Below the pieces are notes generated by a model that was not told the DNA's origin, made no database searches, and saw nothing but the letters and a program-made list of their open reading frames with translations. The translations under genes and the position numbers were made by a program. From Pseudanabaena sp. CAN_BIN31 (GTDB lineage: Bacteria > Cyanobacteriota > Cyanobacteriia > Pseudanabaenales > Pseudanabaenaceae), in contig JAJAZG010000513.1 of the NCBI GenBank assembly GCA_026785865.1, positions 1 through 6,196 on the forward strand: 6,196 bases of DNA, written 5' to 3'. The number at the start of each line of letters is the position of its first letter. Position 1 is the first letter of the stretch. Below are positions 1-5,219 of this stretch, one piece after another.

Positions 1-1699
1 CTACGAGATAATCAGCGGCGCGAATAGTTTCTTCATCATGCTCGACTACGATCAGAGTATTGCCAAGATCGCGAAGTTTGGTTAATGTGGCAAGCAATCG
101 AGAATTATCGCGTTGATGCAAACCGATGCTCGGTTCATCTAGCACATAGAGAACTCCTGTTAAACCAGAACCGATCTGGGTAGCAAGGCGAATACGTTGG
201 GCTTCGCCGCCAGAGAGTGACATGGTAGAGCGATCGAGGGTGAGATAGTCTAGACCGACATCAAGCAGGAATTGCAGCCTCGCTCCGATTTCTTGCAATA
301 CCCGATCGCCGATTTGCCTTGTCCGATAATCGAGATCGAGATTTTTGAGGCGATCGCGACAAGTGCCAATGGGAACGGAAACAAATTCGATAATATTATA
401 ACCACCAATGCGAACGGCAAGAGATTCAGGCTTTAGACGCTTTCCTGCACAGGTTGAACAATCTTGCTCAATTAGATAGCTCTCTAGTTTCTGCTTTTGC
501 GATTCCCCTGCCTCTTTATATTGCTGTTCGAGGATAGCGATCGCCCCTTCATAGCGTTTGTAATATCCCTCACTGCGATCGCGATAGAGCGAATCAGGTT
601 TGATTAAAATTTTCTCAGTTGTGCCATAGAAAATAATGTCAATCTGTGACTGGGTGAGCTTTTCCCAAGCTGTCGTAATCTCGAAACCTGCATATTCACC
701 AACACTTGATAAGAGGGAAATGTAATAGGTATGAGTTTTATCCGCCCAAGGCGCGATCGCCGCATAAACTGGCAAAGAAGGATCGGGAACTAACAATTCT
801 GGATTAAAAGTTTTGATACTTCCTAATCCATGACAAGTAGGACAAGCGCCATAGGGAGAGTTAAACGAGAACATACGCGGCGATAGTTCTTCCATGACTG
901 CGCCATGTTCGGGGCAAGCAAAGTTTTCTGAGAAAGTGAGTAGATTACTCACTTTCTCAGTTTCTTTGGGGTCTGAGGACAAAATCTCAACCATCGCAAT
1001 TCCTTCAGCCCTTTTCAAGCAAGTAGCCAAAGAATCGGTCAGGCGTTCTTGAATATCATCTTTGCGAATTAGGCGATCAACTACTATCTCTATATCATGG
1101 AGTTTGTTCTTGTCTAGTTCAATATTGTCGCTGAGTTCTCTAACTTCTCCATCAACTCGAACTCGCGCAAACCCTTCTGAAGCCAAGCTAGACAATAATT
1201 TTTTATGGGTTCCCTTTTTGCCACGAATCACGGGCGCGAGTAACTGAAAACGAGTGCGATCGCCTAATTCCATAATCGCATCGACCATGCGATCAATTGT
1301 TTGAGGTGCAATATTGCGATCGCAGATCGGGCAGTGCGGCGAACCTGCGCGACCAAACAGTAAGCGCAAATAATCATAAATTTCGGTGACAGTGCCGACT
1401 GTTGATCGCGGATTATGGGAAGTTGATTTTTGGTCTATCGAAATCGCAGGACTCAATCCCTCAATGTAGTCCACATCGGGCTTATCGACTTGACCTAAAA
1501 ACTGCCGCGCATAGGCACTCAGCGACTCAACATAGCGACGCTGACCTTCGGCAAAAATCGTGTCAAAGGCTAGCGATGATTTGCCAGAGCCAGACACACC
1601 TGTAAACACGATCAGGCGATCGCGTGGAATCGTAAGATCGACATTCTTAAGATTGTGCTGTCTAGCACCCCTGACGTGGATGTGGGTATGGTCTGGCAT
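1..1699 (-). CDS. uvrA: Excinuclease ABC subunit A, N-terminal 566 codons (3' end outside window)
   Basis: UvrA is the DNA-damage-recognising ATPase of nucleotide excision repair; it loads UvrB at lesions in the cytoplasm. I translated the minus strand from the ATG at 1699 to the window edge and found one open frame without stops or frameshifts. Visible motifs are Walker A G34-VSGSGK-S41; the zinc ligand pair C123-PI-C126 with C414-ST-C417; a second zinc site C262-PE-H265 (CxxH) with C286-PT-C289; the ABC signature LSGGEAQR at 495-502; Walker B VLYVLDEP at 516-523; and the H-loop VEHDEE at 552-557. The frame leaves the window at V566, near the end of the first ATPase half, so about 40% of a usual UvrA of roughly 940-970 residues is missing only because of the window edge. 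The ATG fits the family start (MPDHTHIHVRGAR), but no clear Shine-Dalgarno precedes it. A 15-bp perfect inverted repeat lies inside codons 247-258. Identification is certain. Confidence 0.98.
   Translation of the reverse strand, partial: MPDHTHIHVRGARQHNLKNVDLTIPRDRLIVFTGVSGSGKSSLAFDTIFAEGQRRYVESLSAYARQFLGQVDKPDVDYIEGLSPAISIDQKSTSHNPRSTVGTVTEIYDYLRLLFGRAGSPHCPICDRNIAPQTIDRMVDAIMELGDRTRFQLLAPVIRGKKGTHKKLLSSLASEGFARVRVDGEVRELSDNIELDKNKLHDIEIVVDRLIRKDDIQERLTDSLATCLKRAEGIAMVEILSSDPKETEKVSNLLTFSENFACPEHGAVMEELSPRMFSFNSPYGACPTCHGLGSIKTFNPELLVPDPSLPVYAAIAPWADKTHTYYISLLSSVGEYAGFEITTAWEKLTQSQIDIIFYGTTEKILIKPDSLYRDRSEGYYKRYEGAIAILEQQYKEAGESQKQKLESYLIEQDCSTCAGKRLKPESLAVRIGGYNIIEFVSVPIGTCRDRLKNLDLDYRTRQIGDRVLQEIGARLQFLLDVGLDYLTLDRSTMSLSGGEAQRIRLATQIGSGLTGVLYVLDEPSIGLHQRDNSRLLATLTKLRDLGNTLIVVEHDEETIRAADYLV
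928..960. repeat. Perfect 15-bp inverted repeat with 3-nt loop inside uvrA
   Basis: The left arm CTGAGAAAGTGAGTA (928-942) and the right arm TACTCACTTTCTCAG (946-960) are exact reverse complements around the loop GAT. They lie in the uvrA codons for about residues 247-258, a linker just before the C262/H265 zinc ligands. The frame stays open through the arms. No T-run follows, so it does not look like an intrinsic terminator. Confidence 0.85.
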
Positions 1700-1774
1700 T
1701 TGATCGCGATTTATGTTTTAGCTAGCGTAAAGATTTGTTACTAGTGTATGCGATCGCTGAGATTTTGTTTGCCT

Positions 1775-2137
1775 CTACGATTCTGCTTTTTTGGGAAATG
1801 CACATTTAACCGTGATCTTCAGATTGGAGCTTGCGCCACCTGAGGCGATGAAGGGTACGCCTGCTTTGGCATCGAGGCTCACGCCAAATTCTAGGGTGAC
1901 TTCACTGACTTCAGCACTTCCTAAATTGCGAAAGGCGTTGAGGGTGCTAACGGTGTAGGCACGGACAAGGTTTTGCATTGCTTGAAAGTTCTGGACTGCG
2001 CGTTCTTTGGCTGCGGCTTGGGCGTTAGGATCGAAGGGAAAGCCACGAGTTACCGAGGTGGGAGTTGCCGCAGTTTCTTCGACTTGAAAATAAATAATGC
2101 TGCCGTCTTCGAGTTCGGTGGGGATGAGTTGGGGCAT
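1775..2137 (-). CDS. Trypsin-co-occurring domain 1 (Trypco1, CU044_2847-type) small protein
   Basis: This is a 120-residue cytoplasmic protein with no signal peptide or membrane segment. It matches the pattern of Trypsin-co-occurring domain 1 as I know it: an N-terminal strand with LEDGSIIYFQVEE (9-21), a helical middle (about 40-72) and a C-terminal block EVTLEFGVSLDAKAG (79-93) followed by FIASGGASSNLKITVKC (96-112). In the family the last block usually ends the protein near a KVTLxW-like strand; here it continues to KCAFPKKAES. The domain is reported beside trypsin-like proteases and effector-associated domains in predicted bacterial conflict systems, and its biochemical role is unknown. 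No protease gene is present: uvrA lies downstream (75 nt) and repeat DNA lies upstream. The ATG at 2137 is chosen because the family motif MPQLIPxELEDG begins there. I see no convincing Shine-Dalgarno. The family call rests on motif memory, not a search. Confidence 0.8.
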   Translation of the reverse strand: MPQLIPTELEDGSIIYFQVEETAATPTSVTRGFPFDPNAQAAAKERAVQNFQAMQNLVRAYTVSTLNAFRNLGSAEVSEVTLEFGVSLDAKAGVPFIASGGASSNLKITVKCAFPKKAES

Positions 2138-2159
2138 GGTTGATTATTTTGTAGAAAAT

Positions 2160-2210
2160 AAGGTCAGAATCACGGGTTAAACTAATTTTAGGATTTCACT
2201 GATTTTTTTG
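2160..2210. repeat. Half copy of module B, next to the Trypco1 gene
   Basis: From AAGGTCAGAATCACGGG at 2160 to the T-run at 2203-2209 this stretch follows the left half of module B: GTCxGAATCACGG, then the GGATTTCxCTGATTTTTTT pattern. The complementary right half (AATCCGTGATTCAGAC) is absent. It ends 22 nt upstream of the Trypco1 start codon, so it forms part of that gene's 5' leader or promoter region. Confidence 0.7.
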
Positions 2211-2268
2211 ATGTTGTTTTTATAATTGTACGGGCATGATTACTGGTACGTCAAAATCATAAACAATC

Positions 2269-2364
2269 CTGTAGGGGCGAAGCATTCCCACGACAATTTA
2301 TAAATTTTCAGATGCGCTCAATTTGGGAATGCTTCGCCCAAGCCTGACAACGCAGGGACAATAC
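2269..2364. repeat. Module A, copy 1: hairpin-forming dispersed repeat
   Basis: The unit begins CTGTAGGGGCGAAGC and ends at CGCAGGGACAATAC. It contains a perfect 16-bp inverted repeat, GGGCGAAGCATTCCCA (2275-2290) against TGGGAATGCTTCGCCC (2324-2339), with a 33-nt AT-rich loop. The same unit recurs at 3411 and 5734 in the same orientation and always directly left of module B. Confidence 0.9.
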
Positions 2365-2498
2365 AAAGTCTGAATCACGGATTAAGCGGATTTAAGGATT
2401 TCGCTGATTTTTTTTTGGGATGTGACAAAAATGTAACAGATTGAAAAATCAAAAATCTGTGTAATCCCATAATCCGTCAAATCCGTGATTCAGACTTT
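2365..2498. repeat. Module B, copy 1: 134-bp inverted-repeat element of GGATT units
   Basis: The ends are a perfect 19-bp inverted repeat: AAAGTCTGAATCACGGATT (2365-2383) and its reverse complement at 2480-2498. Inside, both arms carry GGATT at about 9-11 nt steps, so the stem can continue with imperfect pairing. There is no open frame. Compared with the copy at 5830 I count five substitutions and one 3-nt difference in a T-run. It is MITE-like in form, although no target duplication is visible. Confidence 0.9.
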
Positions 2499-2577
2499 TT
2501 CCTTGCCTCAATGCCGCACGTCAATCGCTAATCCTTGATCGCGTTGTGTTTGTTGGTAGGGCGATCGATGAGTAGCC
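2499..2577 (-). pseudogene. Strongly decayed 3' remnant of a WD40-protein gene (module C, copy 1)
   Basis: Read on the minus strand, this gives WLLIDRPTNKHNAIKD, a stop, then RLTCGIEA. That follows WLRDYLTNNPNATNDD-RAMCGIEA of the better copy at 3629-3804. The piece contains an in-frame stop and stops resembling the family after about 25 codons. It joins module B at the same place as in the other two copies (TTGCCTCAATGCCGCAC next to the B arm). The segment 2535-2567 is also repeated at 4922-4954. Confidence 0.6.
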
Positions 2578-2585
2578 AAGCATAA

Positions 2586-2900
2586 TCATAATATTCGGCG
2601 CTTAAACCGAGCAATAATTTCGGGCGTTAATTCTTTCTCTGGAGCAACGATTTCGCGATCGGCTAAGACTGTTTCTATTTCAGTAGATGAGCCTTCGCTC
2701 AGTTTTTGTAGTAAATTTGCGAAGTCCTGATTCTGTTGATTTCTATCTTCGGTTGATGTTGGCTGAACGGTGTAGGCTGTGGAAGACTGGCGGGTTAGGG
2801 CATAGACTATGTATTGATTGAGAGAGACTCCTTCGCTATCTGCTATATGGATTAATTGTTGGTGTAGTGTATCTGGTAAACGAAGTGTTAGTCTACTCAT
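2586..2900 (-). CDS. Ribbon-helix-helix antitoxin of TA1 (partner of PIN toxin)
   Basis: This 104-residue protein is the likely antitoxin and autorepressor for the PIN toxin encoded just upstream. The N-terminus MSRLTLRLPDTLHQQLIHIA, followed by SEGVSLNQYIVYAL (residues 1-35), is a classic Arc/CopG or HicB-type ribbon-helix-helix DNA-binding domain: a beta strand (LTLRLP) and two helices split at G-VSLNQ. Residues 36-104 are polar and probably partly disordered until they meet the toxin. The C-terminal LTPEIIARFKRRIL is likely the last helix. The start ATG overlaps the toxin stop in an ATGA (2897-2900) and is preceded by AGGA at 8 nt, so the two are probably translationally coupled. The gene order, toxin first, is the reverse of most VapBC operons but is common for COG1569 toxins. 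Function is inferred from family and context. Confidence 0.85.
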   Translation of the reverse strand: MSRLTLRLPDTLHQQLIHIADSEGVSLNQYIVYALTRQSSTAYTVQPTSTEDRNQQNQDFANLLQKLSEGSSTEIETVLADREIVAPEKELTPEIIARFKRRIL

Positions 2901-3337
2901 GGTTCATTTCCTATTGATGCTAGTTTGACAACTAATTGGGTTGGAGTCATTACTTGCAAGCCTAGAGATTTCTTTGCGGTTTGAAAGTCTCGCAGATTTG
3001 AGGTGATGACGGTTGCTGCTGCATTCATGGCGCAGTCAATTACGAGATCGTCTCCTGCATCTGGTGAGGTTGGTCGCCAAGAGTAATAAATAATCGTAAA
3101 TCGGCTCTGATGGAACAAATTGTCAAGTATGGGCTGAAGTTTTTGCCAGCGAGGTTTTGAGATTTTACGAGACAAGACATCTTCGTATTCATAGGCAAGG
3201 GCGTTAGAGATGCAAACTTCAAGCAATCCTGCTAACCAAGCGTCAATGACTAATCCAGCAGCGCCGCCTTGTTTGGTTAAGCCTTCAAACACGACGTTGG
3301 TATCAATGACTACGGGAAAGGAAGGTTGAATAGCCAT
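2897..3337 (-). CDS. Putative TA-system toxin, PIN family (COG1569 type), TA1
   Basis: This 146-residue PIN-domain protein is a predicted metal-dependent ribonuclease. Candidate active-site acids are D12 in VVIDTN, E50 in AYEYEDVL, D96/D97 and D101 in DAGDDLVID, and D117 in SNLRDF. The block YYSWRP (84-89) before the third acid group is shared with the paralogous toxin at 5207-5644 (YYLWRP). The COG1569 subgroup has these features and about this length, and is annotated as a putative TA toxin component. The ATG at 3337 fits the start of the first beta strand. A palindromic site lies within 30 nt upstream of it, suitable for repression by the RHH partner. The gene ends in a 4-nt overlap with that antitoxin. 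I see no frameshift or loss of acidic residues, so it appears intact. Its RNA target cannot be predicted. Confidence 0.88.
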   Translation of the reverse strand: MAIQPSFPVVIDTNVVFEGLTKQGGAAGLVIDAWLAGLLEVCISNALAYEYEDVLSRKISKPRWQKLQPILDNLFHQSRFTIIYYSWRPTSPDAGDDLVIDCAMNAAATVITSNLRDFQTAKKSLGLQVMTPTQLVVKLASIGNEP

Positions 3338-3368
3338 GACACCACTATAGCACCATATACGGTGTCAA
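3338..3368 (-). promoter_or_regulatory. Probable operator/promoter of TA1
   Basis: GACACC (3338-3343) and GGTGTC (3361-3366) form an outer inverted repeat. CACCATATACGGTG (3351-3364) is a near-perfect inner palindrome with the core CATATACG. On the coding strand, TTGACA (3363-3368) matches a -35 box, but the TATAGT at 3344-3349 is only 13 nt away, so the exact promoter is uncertain. The core and its distance to the start codon recur upstream of TA3. Confidence 0.55.
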
Positions 3369-3410
3369 TATTTAAAAGCACTGCAAAGCCTCCCACAAAT
3401 ACCATAAACG

Positions 3411-3506
3411 CTGTAGGGGCGAAGCATTACCACCACAATTTATAAATCCTCAGATTCTCTCTATTTGGGAATGCTTCGCCCGAACCTGATAACGCGGGGA
3501 CAATAT
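3411..3506. repeat. Module A, copy 2: hairpin-forming dispersed repeat
   Basis: The arms are GGGCGAAGCATTACCA (3417-3432) and TGGGAATGCTTCGCCC (3466-3481). Fifteen of 16 positions pair; A3429 opposes G3469. This copy lies about 40 nt upstream of the TA1 operator. Confidence 0.88.
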
Positions 3507-3637
3507 AAGGTCGGAATCACGGATTAAGCGGATTTAAGGATTTCTCTGATTTTTTGGGATATGACAAAAACGTAACAGATTGAAAAAACAAAAATCTGTG
3601 TAATCCCATAATCCGTCAAATCCGTGATTCAGACTTT
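3507..3637. repeat. Module B, copy 2: 131-bp inverted-repeat element
   Basis: It runs from AAGGTCGGAATCACGGATT (3507-3525) to AATCCGTGATTCAGACTTT (3619-3637), with the internal GGATT units and the AAAAATCTGTGTAATCCCA block seen in the other copies. There is no open frame. Its right arm supplies the codons GTC TGA that end the WD40 remnant frame. Confidence 0.9.
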
Positions 3638-3804
3638 TTTCTTTGCCTCAATGCCGCACATTGCGCGATCGTCATTGGTTGCGTTGGGGTTATTGGTGAG
3701 GTAGTCGCGCAGCCAATCGCAGCCTTTTGTGATGAGGTCATCAAAATCTAAATTCCATAATTTTGCAGAGTTGTCATTACTGGAAGCGGTAACTCTGTTA
3801 AACT
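3629..3804 (-). pseudogene. 3' remnant of a WD40-repeat protein gene, cut off at the MITE (module C, copy 2)
   Basis: The minus strand stays open for 57 codons to TGA at 3629-3631. The reading is RVTASSNDNSAKLWNLDF, the end of a WD40 blade with its SxDxxxKLW signature, followed by DDLITKGCDWLRDYLTNN and PNATNDDRAMCGIEAKKKV. The GCDWLRDYL tail is typical of large cyanobacterial WD40 proteins, where it follows the last blade. Only one partial blade is left. Upstream it runs into the 142-bp inverted-repeat element at 3805, and beyond that element no WD40-like sequence resumes before the VapC stop. There is no start codon or ribosome-binding site, so it is a gene fragment. The last codons (KKKV, stop) come from the module B arm. 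Confidence 0.8.
3792..3804. repeat. Left 13-bp target-site duplication of the MITE-like element
   Basis: ACTCTGTTAAACT occurs here and again at 3947-3959, directly outside the terminal inverted repeats. The final T could instead be counted as part of a 16-bp inverted repeat, which would make the duplication 12 bp. Confidence 0.85.
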
Positions 3805-3946
3805 ACCCCTGTTAAGGTGCAAAAATAACGAACGTAGATCGGTTGTTTCAGCCTTCAAAAAGCTATTTTCTTGGACTTTCGATGTGAAATTTTAAGGAGG
3901 CATATCGCTAGGATCTCGCAAGTTCGTTGGTCACCTTAACAGGGGT
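3805..3946. mobile_element. 142-bp MITE-like element with 15-bp perfect terminal inverted repeats
   Basis: The ends are ACCCCTGTTAAGGTG (3805-3819) and CACCTTAACAGGGGT (3932-3946), exact reverse complements. A second pair lies just inside: AACGAAC (3827-3833) and GTTCGTT (3922-3928). The element is flanked by a 13-bp direct repeat. It has no open frame of useful length, so it must be mobilised in trans or be an internally deleted insertion sequence. A duplication this long is within the range made by IS4-type transposases, but I do not recognise the termini and leave the family open. The interior contains AAGGAGG (3894-3900), possibly a relic of a transposase leader. The perfect ends and duplication suggest fairly recent insertion. 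Confidence 0.88.
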
Positions 3947-3959
3947 ACTCTGTTAAACT
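3947..3959. repeat. Right 13-bp target-site duplication of the MITE-like element
   Basis: This second copy of ACTCTGTTAAACT abuts the right terminal inverted repeat and is identical to 3792-3804. Confidence 0.85.
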
Positions 3960-3987
3960 TAGCTATAATCCTTGTAAATAGAATGTG

Positions 3988-4419
3988 TCATAACTGAGAT
4001 CTTAGATCTGGCATAATGACAGGAATCGACTCGTTACGATTTTTGCGATAGATCTTAAAGTAGCTGTCTAATGTCAAGATGGCACTGTCTTCATACATTT
4101 CTGACATCCTCACTAAACAAGCATCTGCTAGAGACATTGGTACATTTTGATATCGTTGCATGAGTAGTTCAATCGCTTCGGCTTGATCTTCTAAGTGAAA
4201 CGGAATTTGGATATATCCTTCCTGTAGCGCTCTCAATACTTCTTTGCGACCCATGTCGTGACTTTTTAGAAGAAAACAAGTTTCGGTTAAAACTGCTTCG
4301 CAGGTAAAGAATGGCTTGGAGATCGTATCTACAGTAGATTTCGCCCAAATATGATGATTATCTTGCCGACTAAGAAGCGAGACTAAAACACTGGTATCCA
4401 GAATAATGTTTCTTCTCAT
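3988..4419 (-). CDS. vapC: VapC-family PIN-domain toxin, TA2
   Basis: This 143-residue PIN-domain protein is a predicted Mg-dependent ribonuclease toxin. The four expected acids are present: D8 in IILDTSVLV, E46 in AVLTETCFLL, D99 in MSLADACLV and D118 in ILTLDSYF. The length is normal for VapC, and the spacing of the acids follows the VapC plan more closely than the COG1569 plan of the other two toxins here. It begins 3 nt after the stop of the antitoxin gene, so the two form an operon in the usual antitoxin-first order, with coupling likely since no strong Shine-Dalgarno precedes the ATG. The sequence appears intact. Its stop lies 28 nt from the right target duplication of the MITE-like element. 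The RNA target is unknown. Confidence 0.9.
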   Translation of the reverse strand: MRRNIILDTSVLVSLLSRQDNHHIWAKSTVDTISKPFFTCEAVLTETCFLLKSHDMGRKEVLRALQEGYIQIPFHLEDQAEAIELLMQRYQNVPMSLADACLVRMSEMYEDSAILTLDSYFKIYRKNRNESIPVIMPDLRSQL

Positions 4420-4422
4420 GAA

Positions 4423-4689
4423 TTACTGTCCAAATCCTTCCATATATGCTTTATTTGTGGATAAGTCTGGGGGTAGTCCATCTAGGCAACCAATCCAATC
4501 TTTAGCAGCTTCAGCAAAGGAAATTTCCTTGGGTTCTGTAGTTTTTTCTATCTGCTGTAGCGAGAGACTCATTCTTCCAGTTGTAAACTCTAAAAATTCA
4601 ACAAAACGAATTACTTGTTTTTGTTCTTCGGTCGGCAATTGTTTGATTTTGACGATCGCCTTTTCTAAGGCTGTTTCGATGGTAATCAT
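4423..4689 (-). CDS. DUF2281-like antitoxin, TA2 partner of VapC
   Basis: This 88-residue protein is the likely neutraliser of the following VapC. The N-terminal part, ending in IKQLPTEEQKQVIRFVEFLEF, resembles the DUF2281 or VapB-like helical motif (LPxEEQxxVxxFVEFL). The C-terminal AAKDWIGCLDGLPPDLSTNK and YMEGFGQ match, from memory, the toxin-facing tail of cyanobacterial antitoxins encoded before VapC genes. It lacks the ribbon-helix-helix pattern of the TA1 and TA3 antitoxins. A longer frame starts at TTG 4704, but GGAG (complement of 4699-4702) stands 9 nt before the ATG at 4689, so 4689 is the better start and the TTG lies within the ribosome-binding site. The stop is 3 nt before vapC. 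The truncated ParD frame ends 46 nt upstream. Confidence 0.82.
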   Translation of the reverse strand: MITIETALEKAIVKIKQLPTEEQKQVIRFVEFLEFTTGRMSLSLQQIEKTTEPKEISFAEAAKDWIGCLDGLPPDLSTNKAYMEGFGQ

Positions 4690-4735
4690 GTTTAGTTGCT
4701 CCAATACTTACATCTAGTTTAAATTTTAACCGAAA

Positions 4736-4855
4736 TTAGAATATCCTGCGCCAAGAATTGATTTCACTGATCGCGTCAATGGTGTTGGTATAGAGTCCTG
4801 TGGCAAGCTGGGCTTGAATAAATTGTTCTGGTTCTGGTTGAAGTGCGATCGTCAT
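4736..4855 (-). pseudogene. Truncated ParD-like antitoxin (39 codons)
   Basis: The minus strand encodes MTIALQPEPEQFIQAQLATG and LYTNTIDAISE, the strand and first helix of a ParD/CopG-type antitoxin (family pattern: MxIxLxPExExFIxxxLxxGxYxNxxEVIxxAL). After residue 31 the resemblance is lost (INSWRRIF, stop), whereas full ParD proteins reach about 80 residues with a toxin-binding tail. No ParE-like gene follows. The ribbon-helix-helix fold would be incomplete, so stable DNA binding is doubtful. TATAAT at 4883-4888 suggests that it may still be transcribed towards TA2. Confidence 0.7.
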
Positions 4856-4882
4856 GGCTGGTTTGAGATAGCGGTTGTGTCA

Positions 4883-4912
4883 ATTATATCTAGCACGAAC
4901 AAGGAACCACAA
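4883..4912 (-). promoter_or_regulatory. Possible promoter for the ParD remnant and TA2
   Basis: On the minus strand, TATAAT (complement of 4883-4888) is a perfect -10 hexamer. TTGTGG (complement of 4907-4912) stands 18 nt upstream as a weak -35. The ParD-like ATG is 27 nt downstream of the -10 box, and TA2 could be read through from it. Confidence 0.4.
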
Positions 4913-4921
4913 TTATTTTCA

Positions 4922-4976
4922 TTGATCGCATTGTGTTCATCGGTAGGGCGATCGCAAAAAAAATCAAAATCACAAA
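4922..4976. repeat. Remnant of the composite repeat: 33-bp piece plus module A lead-in
   Basis: Positions 4922-4954 (TTGATCGCATTGTGTTCATC and on to GGTAGGGCGATCG) match 2535-2567 at 29 of 33 positions by my count. ATCAAAATCACAAA at 4963-4976 is identical to 5715-5728, which leads into module A copy 3. Modules A and B are missing here, so this may be a deletion scar. Nothing else is recognised between the ParD-like start and the TA3 antitoxin. Confidence 0.5.
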
Positions 4977-5000
4977 GCCTGACTACGCCAAGAGTTGATT

Positions 5001-5219
5001 TTATTTTGTCAGAGTATCTAGTTTATCTAGCAACTTTAACCCTTCTGTTGGGTTGCCTTTGGCGCTTAAGAGCTTAAATCTAGTATGGGTATCAAATTCT
5101 ACTAAAGCGATCGTTGAAAGTTCTTCGATTAGTTTATTGACGCTCAATCCTTGACTTTCGGCAAGCTTTTTGAGTCTGAGGTGTTTATCATCTGGTAGGC
5201 GAATGGTTAGGGTTGCCAT
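5001..5219 (-). CDS. Ribbon-helix-helix antitoxin of TA3
   Basis: This 72-residue protein is the predicted antitoxin and autorepressor for the toxin at 5207-5644. Residues 1-35, MATLTIRLPDDKHLRLKKLA then SQGLSVNKLIEEL, form a ribbon-helix-helix domain. It shares the pattern LTxRLPDxxHxxLxxxAxSxGxSxNxxI with the TA1 antitoxin. The tail FDTHTRFKLLSAKG and EGLKLLDKLD is a helical toxin-binding region typical of short cyanobacterial antitoxins next to PIN toxins. The start ATG lies inside the toxin gene, giving a 13-nt overlap (5207-5219) in another frame. AGGAG stands 6 nt before it, a good ribosome-binding site. The gene appears complete. Confidence 0.87.
   Translation of the reverse strand: MATLTIRLPDDKHLRLKKLAESQGLSVNKLIEELSTIALVEFDTHTRFKLLSAKGNPTEGLKLLDKLDTLTK

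Noticed and set aside
1062..1605. Plus-strand open frames of 61 and 67 codons (1062-1247, 1402-1605)
   Set aside because: They lie antisense within uvrA, whose frame is fully conserved there. Their translations show no family features.
3040..3222. Minus-strand open frame of 60 codons inside the TA1 toxin gene
   Set aside because: It is an out-of-frame shadow of the PIN gene, which has all its acidic residues in the main frame.
2269..3637. Modules A and B as integron attC sites or a CRISPR array
   Set aside because: Copies are 1-2.3 kb apart, there are no regular short spacers, no integron core sites (GTTRRRY pairs) were recognised at the ends, and no integrase or cas gene is present.
4406..4717. 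Plus-strand open frame of 103 codons opposite the TA2 antitoxin
   Set aside because: It is antisense to a recognisable antitoxin with its own ribosome-binding site, and its low-complexity Ser/Cys-rich translation resembles no family.
4955..5000. Possible intrinsic terminator after the TA3 antitoxin
   Set aside because: There is a run of eight T on the minus strand, but I found no stable stem before it.
4814..5077. Plus-strand open frame of 87 codons
   Set aside because: It starts in the ParD remnant, crosses the 33-bp repeat and ends inside the TA3 antitoxin. No ribosome-binding site or family resemblance was seen.
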